Source of the DNA: Polaromonas sp.
GTDB lineage: Bacteria; Pseudomonadota; Gammaproteobacteria; Burkholderiales; Burkholderiaceae_C
Assembly (NCBI GenBank): GCA_021731285.1
Contig: JAKFXR010000069.1
Coordinates: 1-36,336, forward strand
DNA: 36,336 nucleotides
Direction: 5' to 3'
A program made the translations under genes and the position numbers. Positions 9,478-17,869 of this stretch are shown one piece after another (position 1 is the stretch's first letter; each line of letters starts with the position of its first letter). The notes under the pieces are model-generated. The model had not been told where the DNA came from. It saw only the letters and a program-made list of their open reading frames with translations, and ran no database searches.

Positions 9478-9810
9478 ATGGCGAGCGAACTGATCAAACA
9501 TACCACCGATGCCACCTTCGAGGCCGATGTGCTGAAAGCCTCCAAACCCGTGCTGGTGGACTACTGGGCCGAGTGGTGCGGTCCCTGCAAGATGATCGCC
9601 CCGATTCTTGACGAAGTGGCGACCGGCTACGACGGCCGCCTGCAAATCGCCAAGATGAATGTCGATGAAAACCGCGACATTCCTGCCAAGTTCGGCATTC
9701 GCGGCATCCCGACCCTGATGCTGTTCAAGGATGGCCAGCTGGCTGCGACCAAGGTCGGTGCCATGAGCAAAGCCCAGCTCACCGCGTTCATCGATCAGCA
9801 ACTGGCCTGA
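9478..9810 (+). CDS. trxA: Thioredoxin 1
   Basis: A 110-residue thioredoxin, the cytoplasmic dithiol electron donor for ribonucleotide reductase, methionine sulfoxide reductase and general disulfide reduction. The active site W33-C-G-P-C37-K lies in '[16 protein letters not shown]'. D27 in 'VLVDYW' matches the buried catalytic-site Asp, and '[13 protein letters not shown]' carries the cis-Pro loop. Length matches E. coli TrxA. An AAAGGAG ribosome binding site sits 7 nt before the ATG. It is followed by a hairpin terminator and then rho, the usual betaproteobacterial (and E. coli) neighbour. Confidence 0.97.
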   Translation: MASELIKHTTDATFEADVLKASKPVLVDYWAEWCGPCKMIAPILDEVATGYDGRLQIAKMNVDENRDIPAKFGIRGIPTLMLFKDGQLAATKVGAMSKAQLTAFIDQQLA

Positions 9811-9827
9811 ACCGGCCTGCCGGCGAA

Positions 9828-9860
9828 GGTGAAAATCCGTTACTCCGCGGTTTTTTCACC
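9828..9860 (+). terminator. Rho-independent terminator after trxA
   Basis: GGTGAAAA...CCG, a short loop, CGG...TTTTCACC forms an imperfect stem that ends in a run of six T, 18 nt after the trxA stop. The A-rich left arm means it could also work from the other strand. Confidence 0.6.
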
Positions 9861-10082
9861 ACGCCACCTTCCTCAGCACCGGTTGGCCTGCATGGCGCTC
9901 AGGCTCCCACTTGCCGCCTTCCTGACCCCACCGATTTCCTGTCATAATGCCCCTGTTCGCTGATTGGCCGTTGCCAGTTGGTTCGAGTTCCCGGTTTGTG
10001 AAGCACTTCTAGCTTTTCTTTCAAACCTCCCCCGTTTTACAAATGACTCCATGAGGAGTCCGTTCACGCAAGGTTTCCCCCC

Positions 10083-11345
10083 ATGCACTTAAACGAACTC
10101 AAGGCACTGCACGTGTCTGAAGTCCTCAAGCAGGCCGAAGCGCTTGAAATTGAAAACGTCGGCCGGATGCGCAAGCAGGAGCTGATGTTCGCAATCATCA
10201 AAAAGCGCTCCAAGACCGGTGAAACCATCGTCGCCGACGGCGTGCTGGAAGTCCTGCCCGACGGCTTTGGCTTTTTGCGTGCCCCGGACTCCAGCTACAC
10301 GGCTTCGACAGACGACATCTACATCAGCCCGAGCCAGATCCGCCGTTTCAATCTGCACACCGGCGACATGATCGAAGGTGAAGTGCGCACCCCGAAAGAC
10401 GGCGAGCGCTACTTTGCGCTGAACAAGCTCGACAAGGTCAACGACGGCGCGCCCGAAGACAACAAGCACAAGGTGATGTTCGAGAACCTGACGCCGCTGT
10501 TTCCGCGCGAACAGTTCAAGCTCGAGCGCGACATCAAGGGCGAAGAAAATCTGACGAGCCGCATCATTGACATCATCGCCCCCATCGGCAAGGGCCAGCG
10601 CGCCCTGCTGGTGGCGCCGCCCAAATCCGGCAAGACCGTGATGATGCAGCACATCGCCCACGCCATCACCGCCAACTACCCTGAGGTTGTGATGATGGTT
10701 TTGCTGGTCGATGAGCGTCCCGAAGAGGTTACCGAGATGCAGCGCAGCGTGCGCGGCGAAGTCATCTCCTCCACCTTTGACGAGCCTGCTGCCCGCCACG
10801 TGCACGTGGCCGAAATGGTGATCGAGCGCGCCAAGCGGCTGGTCGAACTCGGCAAGGACGTCGTCATTCTGCTGGACTCCATCACCCGTCTGGCCCGTGC
10901 TTACAACAACGTGTTGCCCTCGTCGGGCAAGGTGCTGACCGGTGGTGTTGATGCCAACGCGCTGCAGCGCCCCAAGCGTTTCTTTGGCGCCGCCCGCAAG
11001 ATTGAAGAAGGCGGCAGCCTGACCATCATTGGCACCGCCCTGGTCGATACCGGCAGCCGCATGGACGAGGTGATCTTTGAAGAGTTCAAGGGCACCGGCA
11101 ACTGCGAAATCCACCTGGACCGCCGCCTTTACGAAAAACGCGTGTTCCCGGCGATTCACCTCAACCGCAGCGGCACCCGCAAGGAAGAGCTGCTGCTGGC
11201 CCCCGAAATCCTGCAAAAGTCGCGAATATTGCGCCAGTTCATGTACAACATGGACGAAATCGAGTCCATGGAGCTGATGCTCAAGAACATGAAAGCCACC
11301 AAGAACAACCACGAGTTCTTCGACATGATGAGGCGAGGCGGCTAG
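10083..11345 (+). CDS. rho: Transcription termination factor Rho
   Basis: A 420-residue hexameric RNA-dependent ATPase that ends transcription at C-rich unstructured RNA. Residues 1-45 are the Rho N-terminal helical domain ('[21 protein letters not shown]'-type start), 48-125 the cold-shock-like RNA-binding domain ('[18 protein letters not shown]'), and the rest the RecA-fold ATPase. Walker A is 'APPKSGKT' at 178-185, with the Walker B region '[18 protein letters not shown]' and Q-loop/R-loop elements '[23 protein letters not shown]'. Length and order match the family exactly. A leader of about 220 nt follows the trxA terminator, consistent with the usual autoregulated leader, though no attenuator was resolved. 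The TAG stop lies in the centre of a perfect 24-bp palindrome. Confidence 0.98.
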   Translation: MHLNELKALHVSEVLKQAEALEIENVGRMRKQELMFAIIKKRSKTGETIVADGVLEVLPDGFGFLRAPDSSYTASTDDIYISPSQIRRFNLHTGDMIEGEVRTPKDGERYFALNKLDKVNDGAPEDNKHKVMFENLTPLFPREQFKLERDIKGEENLTSRIIDIIAPIGKGQRALLVAPPKSGKTVMMQHIAHAITANYPEVVMMVLLVDERPEEVTEMQRSVRGEVISSTFDEPAARHVHVAEMVIERAKRLVELGKDVVILLDSITRLARAYNNVLPSSGKVLTGGVDANALQRPKRFFGAARKIEEGGSLTIIGTALVDTGSRMDEVIFEEFKGTGNCEIHLDRRLYEKRVFPAIHLNRSGTRKEELLLAPEILQKSRILRQFMYNMDEIESMELMLKNMKATKNNHEFFDMMRRGG

Positions 11346-11355
11346 CCGCCTCGCC
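11332..11355. repeat. Perfect 24-bp palindrome centred on the rho stop codon
   Basis: The 12-nt half site GGCGAGGCGGCT is followed at once by its exact reverse complement AGCCGCCTCGCC. The rho TAG (11343-11345) sits at the centre. There is no T tract, so it is not a classical terminator, but it could form a strong hairpin or cruciform. Confidence 0.75.
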
Positions 11356-11358
11356 AAA

Positions 11359-11460
11359 TATGGCCCCCACGGTTGCTCGCTTCGCGTAGCGCCCTGCCCC
11401 CCGAGGGGGCCGCTGCGCCGCCTGCGGGCCGGCAAAGCCGGACCCGCGGCCCCGGCTGGC
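11359..11460. repeat. GC-rich REP-like intergenic element between rho and rpmE
   Basis: About 100 bp of self-complementary GC-rich sequence: GGCCCCC pairs with GAGGGGGCC, CTCGCTTCGCG is locally palindromic, and CCGGCAAAGCCGG makes a 5-bp hairpin. The layout (GGCCCCCACGGTTGCTCGC... followed by CCCCCCGAGGGGG) resembles intergenic repeats I know from Comamonadaceae genomes; that family link is from memory. Confidence 0.5.
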
Positions 11461-11484
11461 AAATGCAATCCGCGACACGCAAAA

Positions 11485-11514
11485 TTGGTCCAATATCGCG
11501 AAGCAGGCTATAAT
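11485..11514 (+). promoter_or_regulatory. Sigma-70-type promoter for rpmE
   Basis: TTGGTC (11485-11490), an 18-nt spacer, then a perfect TATAAT (11509-11514), about 68 nt ahead of the rpmE ATG. This fits independent transcription of rpmE after the REP-like block. Confidence 0.6.
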
Positions 11515-11582
11515 CCAAGGCTTCACGGAAAGTGCCTGGAAATGGTCCAGGTGGCTGCCGAAACGATGACAAAGGAAAGATC

Positions 11583-11864
11583 ATGAAAGAAGGCATTCAC
11601 CCCAACTACCGAGAAGTTTGTTTCATGGACTTGTCCAACAACTTCAAGTTCGTCACACGCTCGTGCGTGAACACCAAGGAAATGGTGACGATGGACGACG
11701 GCCGCGAACTGCCCCTGTACAAGCTCGATACCTCCAGCGAGTCGCACCCGTTTTATACCGGTACGCAAAAATCCGTGGACAACATGGGTGGCCGTGTCGA
11801 GAAGTTCCGCAACCGCTTCGGCAAAAACGCCGCCAAACCGGCAGCGACGGAAGCCGCACAATAA
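11583..11864 (+). CDS. rpmE: 50S ribosomal protein L31, type B-like (no zinc cysteines)
   Basis: A 93-residue large-subunit ribosomal protein. 'MKEGIHPNYREV' at the start and 'SSESHPFYTGTQKSV' followed by 'GGRVEKFRNRFGK' are hallmark L31 segments. The zinc-binding CxC/CxxC of type A L31 is absent and SSxSHPF replaces CxxCHPF, as in the zinc-independent type B form usual in Comamonadaceae. ATG at 11583 is preceded by AAAGGAAAGATC; the longer in-frame start upstream has no support. The C-terminus has an Ala/Lys-rich tail. It has its own promoter and is closed by a strong terminator. The symbol could also be given as rpmE2. Confidence 0.95.
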   Translation: MKEGIHPNYREVCFMDLSNNFKFVTRSCVNTKEMVTMDDGRELPLYKLDTSSESHPFYTGTQKSVDNMGGRVEKFRNRFGKNAAKPAATEAAQ

Positions 11865-11893
11865 GCCGAAACGCTTTTTCGCCCGACCTGAAA

Positions 11894-11923
11894 AGCAGCC
11901 TGAAATCCAGGCTGTTTTTTTTT
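11894..11923 (+). terminator. Rho-independent terminator after rpmE
   Basis: CAGCCTG (11896-11902), a 5-nt loop, CAGGCTG (11908-11914), then nine T. It is 30 nt after the rpmE stop and ends rpmE transcription. Confidence 0.88.
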
Positions 11924-11960
11924 GGCCCAGAATCGCCCTTTTGCTGCACATTTCCTTTTT

Positions 11961-13730
11961 GTGAACAAACCCTCACCAGCCATCATTGCCCAGTCTGCGG
12001 TACGGCGCCTGCCGCGGCTTGCGCTGTTGCTTTTCTGTCTGGCCTATGTGTTGCCGGGTTTTCTGGGCCGCAGCCCGTGGAAAAACGCCGACATCGCGGC
12101 TTTCGGCGCCATGCGCGAACTCGCTGCTGGCCACACCAGCTGGCTGCATCCGCAGCTGCTCGGCCAGTCGGGCGAATTTGAGGCGCTGGTGCCTTACTGG
12201 CTGGGTGCCATCGCCATCAAGTGGCTGCCTTTTCTGGACCCGGCTTTTGCAGTGCGCGTGCCCTTTATTTTCCTGCTGGCGTTCACCCTCCTGTGTACCT
12301 GGTATGCCATCTATTACCTGGCGCGCAGCCCGCAAGCCCAACCCGTGGCCTTTGCCTTTGGCGGCGAAGCCGATCCCGTGGACTACGCCCGCGCGATTGC
12401 GGACGCCGGCCTGCTGGCGCTGATCGCCAGCCTGGGACTGGCCCAGCTGTCGCACGAGACCACCCCGGCGCTCGCGCAGCTCGGTTTCATGGCGCTGGTG
12501 TTTTATGCGATGGCGGCAAGCCCCTTCCGCAATGCCTTTGCGCTTGCCGGTCCGGCCCTCGGTCTGGCCGTGGGCCTGGCCGGTCTGGCCCTGAGCGGCG
12601 CACCCACTGTTGCAACCCTGCTCGGCGCCGGCAGCACCCTGATCACGCTGCTGAGCCTGAACCATGGGAAAGCCGGCAAGGACCAGACCCATGCCAGACG
12701 CTGGGCACTGCTGGCAGGCGGCTTGACCCTGGCGGTCGCCGCGCTCGCCTGGGGCATGGACCTCTGGCGCTGGCGCATTGAAATTCCCGGTCTGGAAACT
12801 CCGGAAGAACGCAAGGAGTGGCGCAGTCTGGCGCGCCTCCTGATCTGGTTCACCTGGCCAGCCTGGCCGCTTGCGGCCTGGACGCTGTACCGCTGGCGCC
12901 GGCAACTCACCAGCCGGCACGTGGCCCTGCCGCTGTGGTTCGCGCTGGTGGCGCTGGGCGCCACGGTCACCACCACCGCTTCAGACCGCAGCCTGTTGCT
13001 CAGCCTGCCGCCGCTGGCCGCACTGGCCGCTTTTGCGCTGCCTACGCTCAAGCGCAGCGTCGCCTCGCTGATTGACTGGTTCACCCTGCTGTTTTTCACC
13101 GGCTGCGCTTTTGTCATCTGGGTCATCTGGATCGCCATGCAAACCGGTGTGCCCCGGCAACCGGCCGCCAACGTGGCCAAGCTGGCGCCGGGTTTCGAGC
13201 CCAGCTTTTCCTGGCTGGCCTTTGTGGCAGCCGTGCTGGCCACGCTGGCCTGGGCCTGGCTGGTCAAATGGCGGGCCGGCCGGCAACGGGCCGCCGTGTG
13301 GAAGTCCATGGTGCTGCCCGCTGGCGGCGCGACCCTGTGCTGGCTGCTGCTGATGACACTGTGGTTGCCCCTGCTCGACTACGCACGCAGCTATGCACCC
13401 CTGTCGCGGCAGGTTGCGGCGCGGGTGGATCCGAAATTCTGCGTCGAGGTGTACGGCCTGACCAGCGTGCAGGTCGCAGCTTTCCAGTACCACGGCAAGC
13501 TCGACCTGCGCCAGGCCGGGGTCAAAGCCAGTTGTCCCTACCTGATCGTCGATACCGATGCGCAGGACACGCTCAGCAACACGGTGGACATGCCGGAGTG
13601 GGCCTACCTCGCCACACTGCGTCGGCCCACCGACAAAAATGAGAACGTCGCCCTGTACAAGCGGGTCAGCCTGCCTGCGGCTTCGGCCAGCGCTGTGCCG
13701 GCCTTGAAGCCGCGTCCATCTCCGCAGTGA
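11961..13730 (+). CDS. Polytopic membrane protein, ArnT/GT39-like glycosyltransferase candidate
   Basis: About 589 residues with many hydrophobic segments. The N-terminal region 'SPWKNADIAAFGAMRELAAG' followed by 'HPQLLG' and 'ALVPYWLGAIAIKW' resembles the first periplasmic loop of ArnT/PMT-like (GT-C) transferases, in which an acidic residue pair binds the lipid-phosphate sugar donor; that assignment is tentative. The C-terminal ~100 residues after the last membrane helix look soluble. The longest frame would start with TTG inside the T tract of the rpmE terminator, so I prefer GTG at 11961, though no good ribosome binding site is visible for either. The stop overlaps the GTG of the MATE gene (GTGA), so the two are coupled. 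A role in cell-envelope modification is inference. Confidence 0.65.
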   Translation: MNKPSPAIIAQSAVRRLPRLALLLFCLAYVLPGFLGRSPWKNADIAAFGAMRELAAGHTSWLHPQLLGQSGEFEALVPYWLGAIAIKWLPFLDPAFAVRVPFIFLLAFTLLCTWYAIYYLARSPQAQPVAFAFGGEADPVDYARAIADAGLLALIASLGLAQLSHETTPALAQLGFMALVFYAMAASPFRNAFALAGPALGLAVGLAGLALSGAPTVATLLGAGSTLITLLSLNHGKAGKDQTHARRWALLAGGLTLAVAALAWGMDLWRWRIEIPGLETPEERKEWRSLARLLIWFTWPAWPLAAWTLYRWRRQLTSRHVALPLWFALVALGATVTTTASDRSLLLSLPPLAALAAFALPTLKRSVASLIDWFTLLFFTGCAFVIWVIWIAMQTGVPRQPAANVAKLAPGFEPSFSWLAFVAAVLATLAWAWLVKWRAGRQRAAVWKSMVLPAGGATLCWLLLMTLWLPLLDYARSYAPLSRQVAARVDPKFCVEVYGLTSVQVAAFQYHGKLDLRQAGVKASCPYLIVDTDAQDTLSNTVDMPEWAYLATLRRPTDKNENVALYKRVSLPAASASAVPALKPRPSPQ

Positions 13731-15100
13731 GGGAACTCAAAGTCATCGGCCAGCATGCCGCCACGGTGCTGGTCGGCCAGCTTGCGGTGATGGCCTTCGG
13801 CGTCGCCGATACAGTGATCGCCGGACGCCACAGCAACGAAGCCCTCGCAGCCCTGTCGGTTGGCTCGGCCATCTACATCAGTGTGTATGTGGCGCTCATA
13901 GGCATCGTGCAGGCACTGCTGCCCATCTGGGCTGAGCTGCTTGGCGCGCGCAGGCATGCGGCGCTGGGGCAGTCCCTGCGGCAAAGTCTCTACCTGTGTG
14001 CCGTCACCGCCGCAGCCGGCGTGACCGCCCTGCTGTTCCCGGACCCGCTGCTGCGCTGGGCGCAGGTGCCCACGGCCATGCTGCCGGACGTTCAGACCTA
14101 CCTGGCGGTACTGGCGGCGGCGCTGCTGCCCTCGCTGCTGTTTCGCATCTTCAGCACCTTCAACCAGGCATTGGGACGCCCGATGCTGGTGACCTGGCTG
14201 CAAGTGGGGGCCTTGATGGTGAAGGTGCCCCTGTCCATGTGGTTTGTCAACGGCGGTGCGGGCATGGCGCCCATGGGCGTGGCAGGCTGCGCCTGGGCCA
14301 CGCTGGTGGTCAACTACGGTTTGCTGGCACTGGCCGTGCTTCTGCTGCGCACCCAGTCCCTGTACCGTCCCTACGTCCTGTGGGCACGCATGGAAGCACC
14401 CGACTGGCGGCAGATCGGCGAGTTCGCCCGGCTCGGGCTGCCGGGCGGCCTGTCCTACATGGTCGAGGTCACCTCGTTCACCCTGATGGCCCTGTTCATT
14501 GCCCGGCTGGGTACCGAGGCCTCCGCCAGTCACCAGATTGCCGCCAGCGTGGCGTCGGTGCTGTACATGGTGCCGCTGTCCATCGCGATCGCCAGCAGCG
14601 CGCGCGTGTCGTTCTGGCTGGGCGCCAACCGGCCGGATCACGCCAGGCGCGCAGCATGGACAGGTTTTATGCTCGCGGCCCTTTGCGCACTTGCTTCATG
14701 CGCTATTGTTTTAATAGCGAGCCAGCATCTGGCGGGTTTGTATTCGCACAACGCTGCAGTGATCAGTCTGGGTTCGGGCCTGCTGCTCTGGGTGGCTGTG
14801 TATCACTTTGCCGATGCCATCCAGGCCATTTGCGCCTTCCTGCTGCGCTGCTACCGCATTACCCTGCTGCCACTGGTTTTGTACAGCGTCCTGCTCTGGG
14901 GCCTGGGCCTGCTCGGCGGGTATGGTCTGGCTTATGAAGGCTGGGGACCACAAGGCGCGACCCAATCGGCGGCCAGCTTCTGGGCCGCAAGCACGGGGGC
15001 CATCGCGCTGGTTGCCTTGTGTTTTACCGCCCTGCTGTGGCGCGCGGTGCACCGCAGTGCACAGGCCGGACTCAAGCCGGAATCTGGCGCACGCGGCTAG
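13727..15100 (+). CDS. MATE-family multidrug/cation antiporter
   Basis: A 457-residue inner-membrane protein with about 12 predicted helices in two repeated halves. The first half opens with 'LVGQLAVMAFGVADTVIAGR' and the second with 'GLPGGLSYMVEVTSFTLMAL', the paired MATE signatures; 'GTEASASHQIAASVASVLYM' is also typical. It would export organic cations or drugs with Na+ or H+ entry. The start is GTG overlapping the previous stop. A 17-nt palindrome (14702-14718) is translated in frame within a membrane helix. The gene ends 29 nt inside the convergent phoR gene, with no terminator between them. Confidence 0.92.
   Translation: MRELKVIGQHAATVLVGQLAVMAFGVADTVIAGRHSNEALAALSVGSAIYISVYVALIGIVQALLPIWAELLGARRHAALGQSLRQSLYLCAVTAAAGVTALLFPDPLLRWAQVPTAMLPDVQTYLAVLAAALLPSLLFRIFSTFNQALGRPMLVTWLQVGALMVKVPLSMWFVNGGAGMAPMGVAGCAWATLVVNYGLLALAVLLLRTQSLYRPYVLWARMEAPDWRQIGEFARLGLPGGLSYMVEVTSFTLMALFIARLGTEASASHQIAASVASVLYMVPLSIAIASSARVSFWLGANRPDHARRAAWTGFMLAALCALASCAIVLIASQHLAGLYSHNAAVISLGSGLLLWVAVYHFADAIQAICAFLLRCYRITLLPLVLYSVLLWGLGLLGGYGLAYEGWGPQGATQSAASFWAASTGAIALVALCFTALLWRAVHRSAQAGLKPESGARG
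14702..14718. repeat. 17-nt palindromic repeat, copy 4, in frame inside the MATE gene
   Basis: GCTAT-TGTTTTA-ATAGC; the arms extend to 7 bp with flanking C/G. It encodes 'AIVLIAS' of a membrane helix without breaking the frame. On the reverse strand it is followed by a GC-rich extension similar to other copies. Confidence 0.65.
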
Positions 15101-16397
15101 CGGGAAAGACCATCGCAAAGCGCGAGCCCTGCCCGGGCTGGCTTTCGATCAGCAATTCGGCACCGTGACGCTGTGCCACGTGCTTGACGATGGCAAGACC
15201 CAGGCCCGTGCCCCCGGTCTCCCGCGAACGGCTGCGGTCCACACGGTAAAACCGTTCGGTCAGGCGCGGAATATGTTCAGGTGCAATGCCGGGGCCGGCA
15301 TCCTTGACGGAGAATTCGGCGCGGCCGTCGGGCAGGTTTTGCCAGCGGACCTCGATGGATTCTCCCGCCGGTGTGTAGCGCACCGCATTGCTCACAAGAT
15401 TGCTCATGGCGCTGAGCAATTCCGAATGGGAACCGGCTATCTCGCAGGGCCCGGACATGCTGAAACGCAAATCGTGGCTTTGGTCTACCAGAAGCCTGGA
15501 GAGATCGCGTCCATCCTGCTCGCACAGCAAAAGCAGCCCGGCCACCGATAGCCATTCGGCGGTGCCCGGTGGCGGGCTTCCTTCGAGCTTGGACAGGGTC
15601 AGCAAATCACTGACCAGCGTCTGCATGCGCCTGGCCTGCTGGGCCATCAAATCAAGGTAACGGGCGCGCTCTTCGTTACTGAGGGGCAGGGTTTGCAGGG
15701 TTTCGACGAAACCACTCATGACCGTGAGCGGGGTGCGGATTTCATGGGAGACGTTGGCCACGAAATCCCTGCGCATCACATCGGCCTGTTCGACCGAGGT
15801 CACATCACGCGACAACAACAGCTTGCGGCCTTCGCCATAGCGGTGCAGGTGCACTGCCAGCTGAACCGGCCGGCTGGCCGTGCTGCGCGCACCTGGCATG
15901 ACAATGTCCCCGGCGTAGTCTTCCCCACCCAGGTAGGCCAGAAAGCCGGGATCGCGCAGCAGGTTGCCAATGTGCTGCAATACGTCGCGCTGGGGGTCAA
16001 AGGCAAAGTGGTCCGCAGCTGTCTCGTTGCACCACTCGATGCACCCCTGCGCGTCCAGCAGGACCACGCCGTTCGGAGAAGCCTGGATGGCGGCCAGAAA
16101 TTCGTTAAGCCGCCCCTGGCTTTCCTCAACCTTTTTGTCACGCGCCCGCGTCAGCCGCCAGGTGCGGTCGGCCACCTCACCCCACAGGCCGCTGATGCGT
16201 ACCCGGGACTGGGTGTTGCCCTCCTTGAGCCAGGCCAGTAAAACCATGCCGCGGCGCAGATCCAGCAAGACCCACAAGGCGCTGGCCAGCACCATTCCGA
16301 GCAGCACCCCATGCAGGTGATTGTTCAGGGGCAACAACAGGCCCAGAAGCGCACCCGCAAGCTGAAAGAGAAAAAAACGGAAGACACGCCAGACCAT
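15072..16397 (-). CDS. phoR: Phosphate regulon sensor histidine kinase PhoR
   Basis: A 441-residue membrane kinase. Two short N-terminal hydrophobic segments (~residues 8-25 and 29-55) with almost no periplasmic loop match PhoR. A PAS domain (~98-200, 'FLAAIQASPNGVVLLDAQ') follows, then HisKA with H218 in 'VSHEIRTPLTVMSGFVETL', then HATPase with 'NLVSNAVRYTP', 'VKDAGPGIAPEHIPRLTERF' and 'GGTGLGLAIVKHVA'. It phosphorylates PhoB when phosphate is scarce; Pst and PhoU keep it in phosphatase mode otherwise. It lies 41 nt after phoB at the end of the pst-pho cluster. Its 3' end overlaps the convergent MATE gene by 29 nt. Confidence 0.96.
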   Translation of the reverse strand: MVWRVFRFFLFQLAGALLGLLLPLNNHLHGVLLGMVLASALWVLLDLRRGMVLLAWLKEGNTQSRVRISGLWGEVADRTWRLTRARDKKVEESQGRLNEFLAAIQASPNGVVLLDAQGCIEWCNETAADHFAFDPQRDVLQHIGNLLRDPGFLAYLGGEDYAGDIVMPGARSTASRPVQLAVHLHRYGEGRKLLLSRDVTSVEQADVMRRDFVANVSHEIRTPLTVMSGFVETLQTLPLSNEERARYLDLMAQQARRMQTLVSDLLTLSKLEGSPPPGTAEWLSVAGLLLLCEQDGRDLSRLLVDQSHDLRFSMSGPCEIAGSHSELLSAMSNLVSNAVRYTPAGESIEVRWQNLPDGRAEFSVKDAGPGIAPEHIPRLTERFYRVDRSRSRETGGTGLGLAIVKHVAQRHGAELLIESQPGQGSRFAMVFPASRVRQIPA

Positions 16398-16438
16398 GCC
16401 GCGATTGTGCAGGAAAGAAACCGGGCTTCAGCCGGGCT

Positions 16439-17134
16439 TCAGGCCGTCGGATGGGCCGTCATGCGGTAGCCGGCGCCGCGCACGGTCTCCACCATCGCGC
16501 CGGCCGCGCCAAGCGCTTCACGCAGGCGCTTGACGTGAACATCCACGGTGCGCTCTTCAATGAACACATGGTCACCCCAGACCTTGTCCAGCAACTGCCC
16601 CCGGCTGTGCACACGCTCGGCATGTTTCATGAAGTAGTGCAGCAACTTGAACTCGGTGGGACCCAGCTTCAGGTTCTGGCCCTGGTAGGACACCCGGTAG
16701 GTTGCGGCGTCCAGCTCAAGCGCATCCAGTGTCACGGAGTCATTGGCCTGTTCGGGCGCGCGCCTGCGCAGCACGGCGCGAATGCGGGCCAGCAACTCCT
16801 GCGTTGAAAACGGCTTGGTGATGTAGTCATCGGCGCCCGCGTCCAGACCGGCAATCTTGTCAGGCTCGTCGCCCCGGGCGGTGATCATGAGAATCGGGAC
16901 CGGCTTGGTGCGCGCGTGCGTGCGCCACTTCTTGGCAAGCGACAGCCCGCTTTGCCCCGGCAGCATCCAGTCCAGCAGGATCACGTCGGGCAAGACCGCG
17001 TCCAGCTCGCGCTGGGCGGCCTCACCATCAATCGCCCAGATGGGCTGAAAACCGTTGTGCCGCAGATTGACGGCAATCAGCTCTGCAATGGCTGGCTCAT
17101 CTTCAACAACAAGGACTCTGGGCACGGTTTTCAT
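16439..17134 (-). CDS. phoB: Phosphate regulon response regulator PhoB
   Basis: A 231-residue OmpR/PhoB-family activator. The receiver domain has E11/D12, phospho-acceptor D55 in 'VILLDWMLPGQSG' and K107 in 'YITKPF'. The C-terminal winged helix is 'LKLGPTEFKLLHYFMKHAERV' followed by 'VDVHVKRLREAL' and 'GAGYRM'. Phosphorylated PhoB binds Pho boxes such as those at 21732 and 22120. ATG at 17134 gives the usual N-terminus; an upstream TTG (17146) would add four residues, and neither has a strong ribosome binding site. It lies between phoU and phoR and is probably co-transcribed with the pst genes as well as autoregulated. Confidence 0.97.
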   Translation of the reverse strand: MKTVPRVLVVEDEPAIAELIAVNLRHNGFQPIWAIDGEAAQRELDAVLPDVILLDWMLPGQSGLSLAKKWRTHARTKPVPILMITARGDEPDKIAGLDAGADDYITKPFSTQELLARIRAVLRRRAPEQANDSVTLDALELDAATYRVSYQGQNLKLGPTEFKLLHYFMKHAERVHSRGQLLDKVWGDHVFIEERTVDVHVKRLREALGAAGAMVETVRGAGYRMTAHPTA

Positions 17135-17164
17135 GGGCACATTCAACAGGTAACGTCAACAGGA

Positions 17165-17866
17165 CTAGCGCAGAACCGACTCGATGTCTTCCATCGAGGT
17201 GTGGCGGACATCGGCGCCCTTGACCACATAGATCGTGAATTCCGCGATGTTCTTGGCGTGGTCACCGATGCGCTCGATGGCCTTGGCGAGGAACAGCAGG
17301 TCCAGGCTCGGAGAAATGGTTCGCGGATCTTCCATCATGTAGGTGATGAGTTTGCGCACAAAGCCGTCAAACTCCTTGTCGATGGCGTTGTCCTCCTTGA
17401 GGATGGACACCGAGGCGGTGGTGTCCAGCCGCGCAAATGCATCCAGCGCCTTGCGCAGCAGCCCGGAGGCCAGATCGGCGGCCACCCGCAATTCGGAAGC
17501 CGGCAAGGCCCTGGCCGCACCGCTGTCGATGATGGAGCGGACCATGCGGGCGATTTTTTCGGCTTCGTCGCCGGCGCGCTCGAGGTTGGCCGTGGTTTTG
17601 GAGATGGCAATCAGCAGGCGCAGGTCGCGCGCTGTGGGCTGGCGCCGCGCGATGATGGACGACAGCTCCCGGTCAATGTCAACCTCCATGGTGTTGACGC
17701 GCGACTCCATTTCAGTGACCTGGTCAGCGGCTTCTGCGCTGAACTGGGCCAGCGCATAAACAGCGGTGCGAATCTGGGATTCAACCAGGCCGCCCATCTC
17801 CATCACGCGGGAAGAAACGCCGCTCAGCTCACTGTCAAACTGGCTGGACAAATGTTTATCGTTCAT
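17165..17866 (-). CDS. phoU: Phosphate transport regulator PhoU
   Basis: A 233-residue cytoplasmic protein of two repeated three-helix bundles. The repeats are visible as 'MGGLVESQIRTAVYAL' with 'ADQVTEMESRVNTMEVDID' in the first half, and 'ARLDTTASVSILKEDNAIDKE' with 'KAIERIGDHAKNIAEF' in the second, the E-x3-D/E metal-binding motifs of the family. PhoU links Pst transporter activity to PhoR, holding the kinase off in phosphate excess. It starts 3 nt after the pstB stop. The order pstB-phoU-phoB-phoR differs from E. coli, where phoBR are elsewhere, and is normal for betaproteobacteria. Confidence 0.97.
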   Translation of the reverse strand: MNDKHLSSQFDSELSGVSSRVMEMGGLVESQIRTAVYALAQFSAEAADQVTEMESRVNTMEVDIDRELSSIIARRQPTARDLRLLIAISKTTANLERAGDEAEKIARMVRSIIDSGAARALPASELRVAADLASGLLRKALDAFARLDTTASVSILKEDNAIDKEFDGFVRKLITYMMEDPRTISPSLDLLFLAKAIERIGDHAKNIAEFTIYVVKGADVRHTSMEDIESVLR

Positions 17867-17869
17867 GAT

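Noticed and set aside
9941..9959. CTGTCATAATG, half a Pho box before rho
   Set aside because: No second TGTCA half site at the 11-nt period; more likely a -10 (CATAAT) or chance.
10089..11468. 459-codon open frame antisense to rho
   Set aside because: It covers the rho gene on the other strand; its His/Val/Asp-rich composition is that of a shadow frame in GC-rich coding DNA.
13604..14641. 345-codon minus-strand frame opposite the MATE gene
   Set aside because: Rich in His/Gln/Gly/Arg with no domain; the MATE reading is clear.
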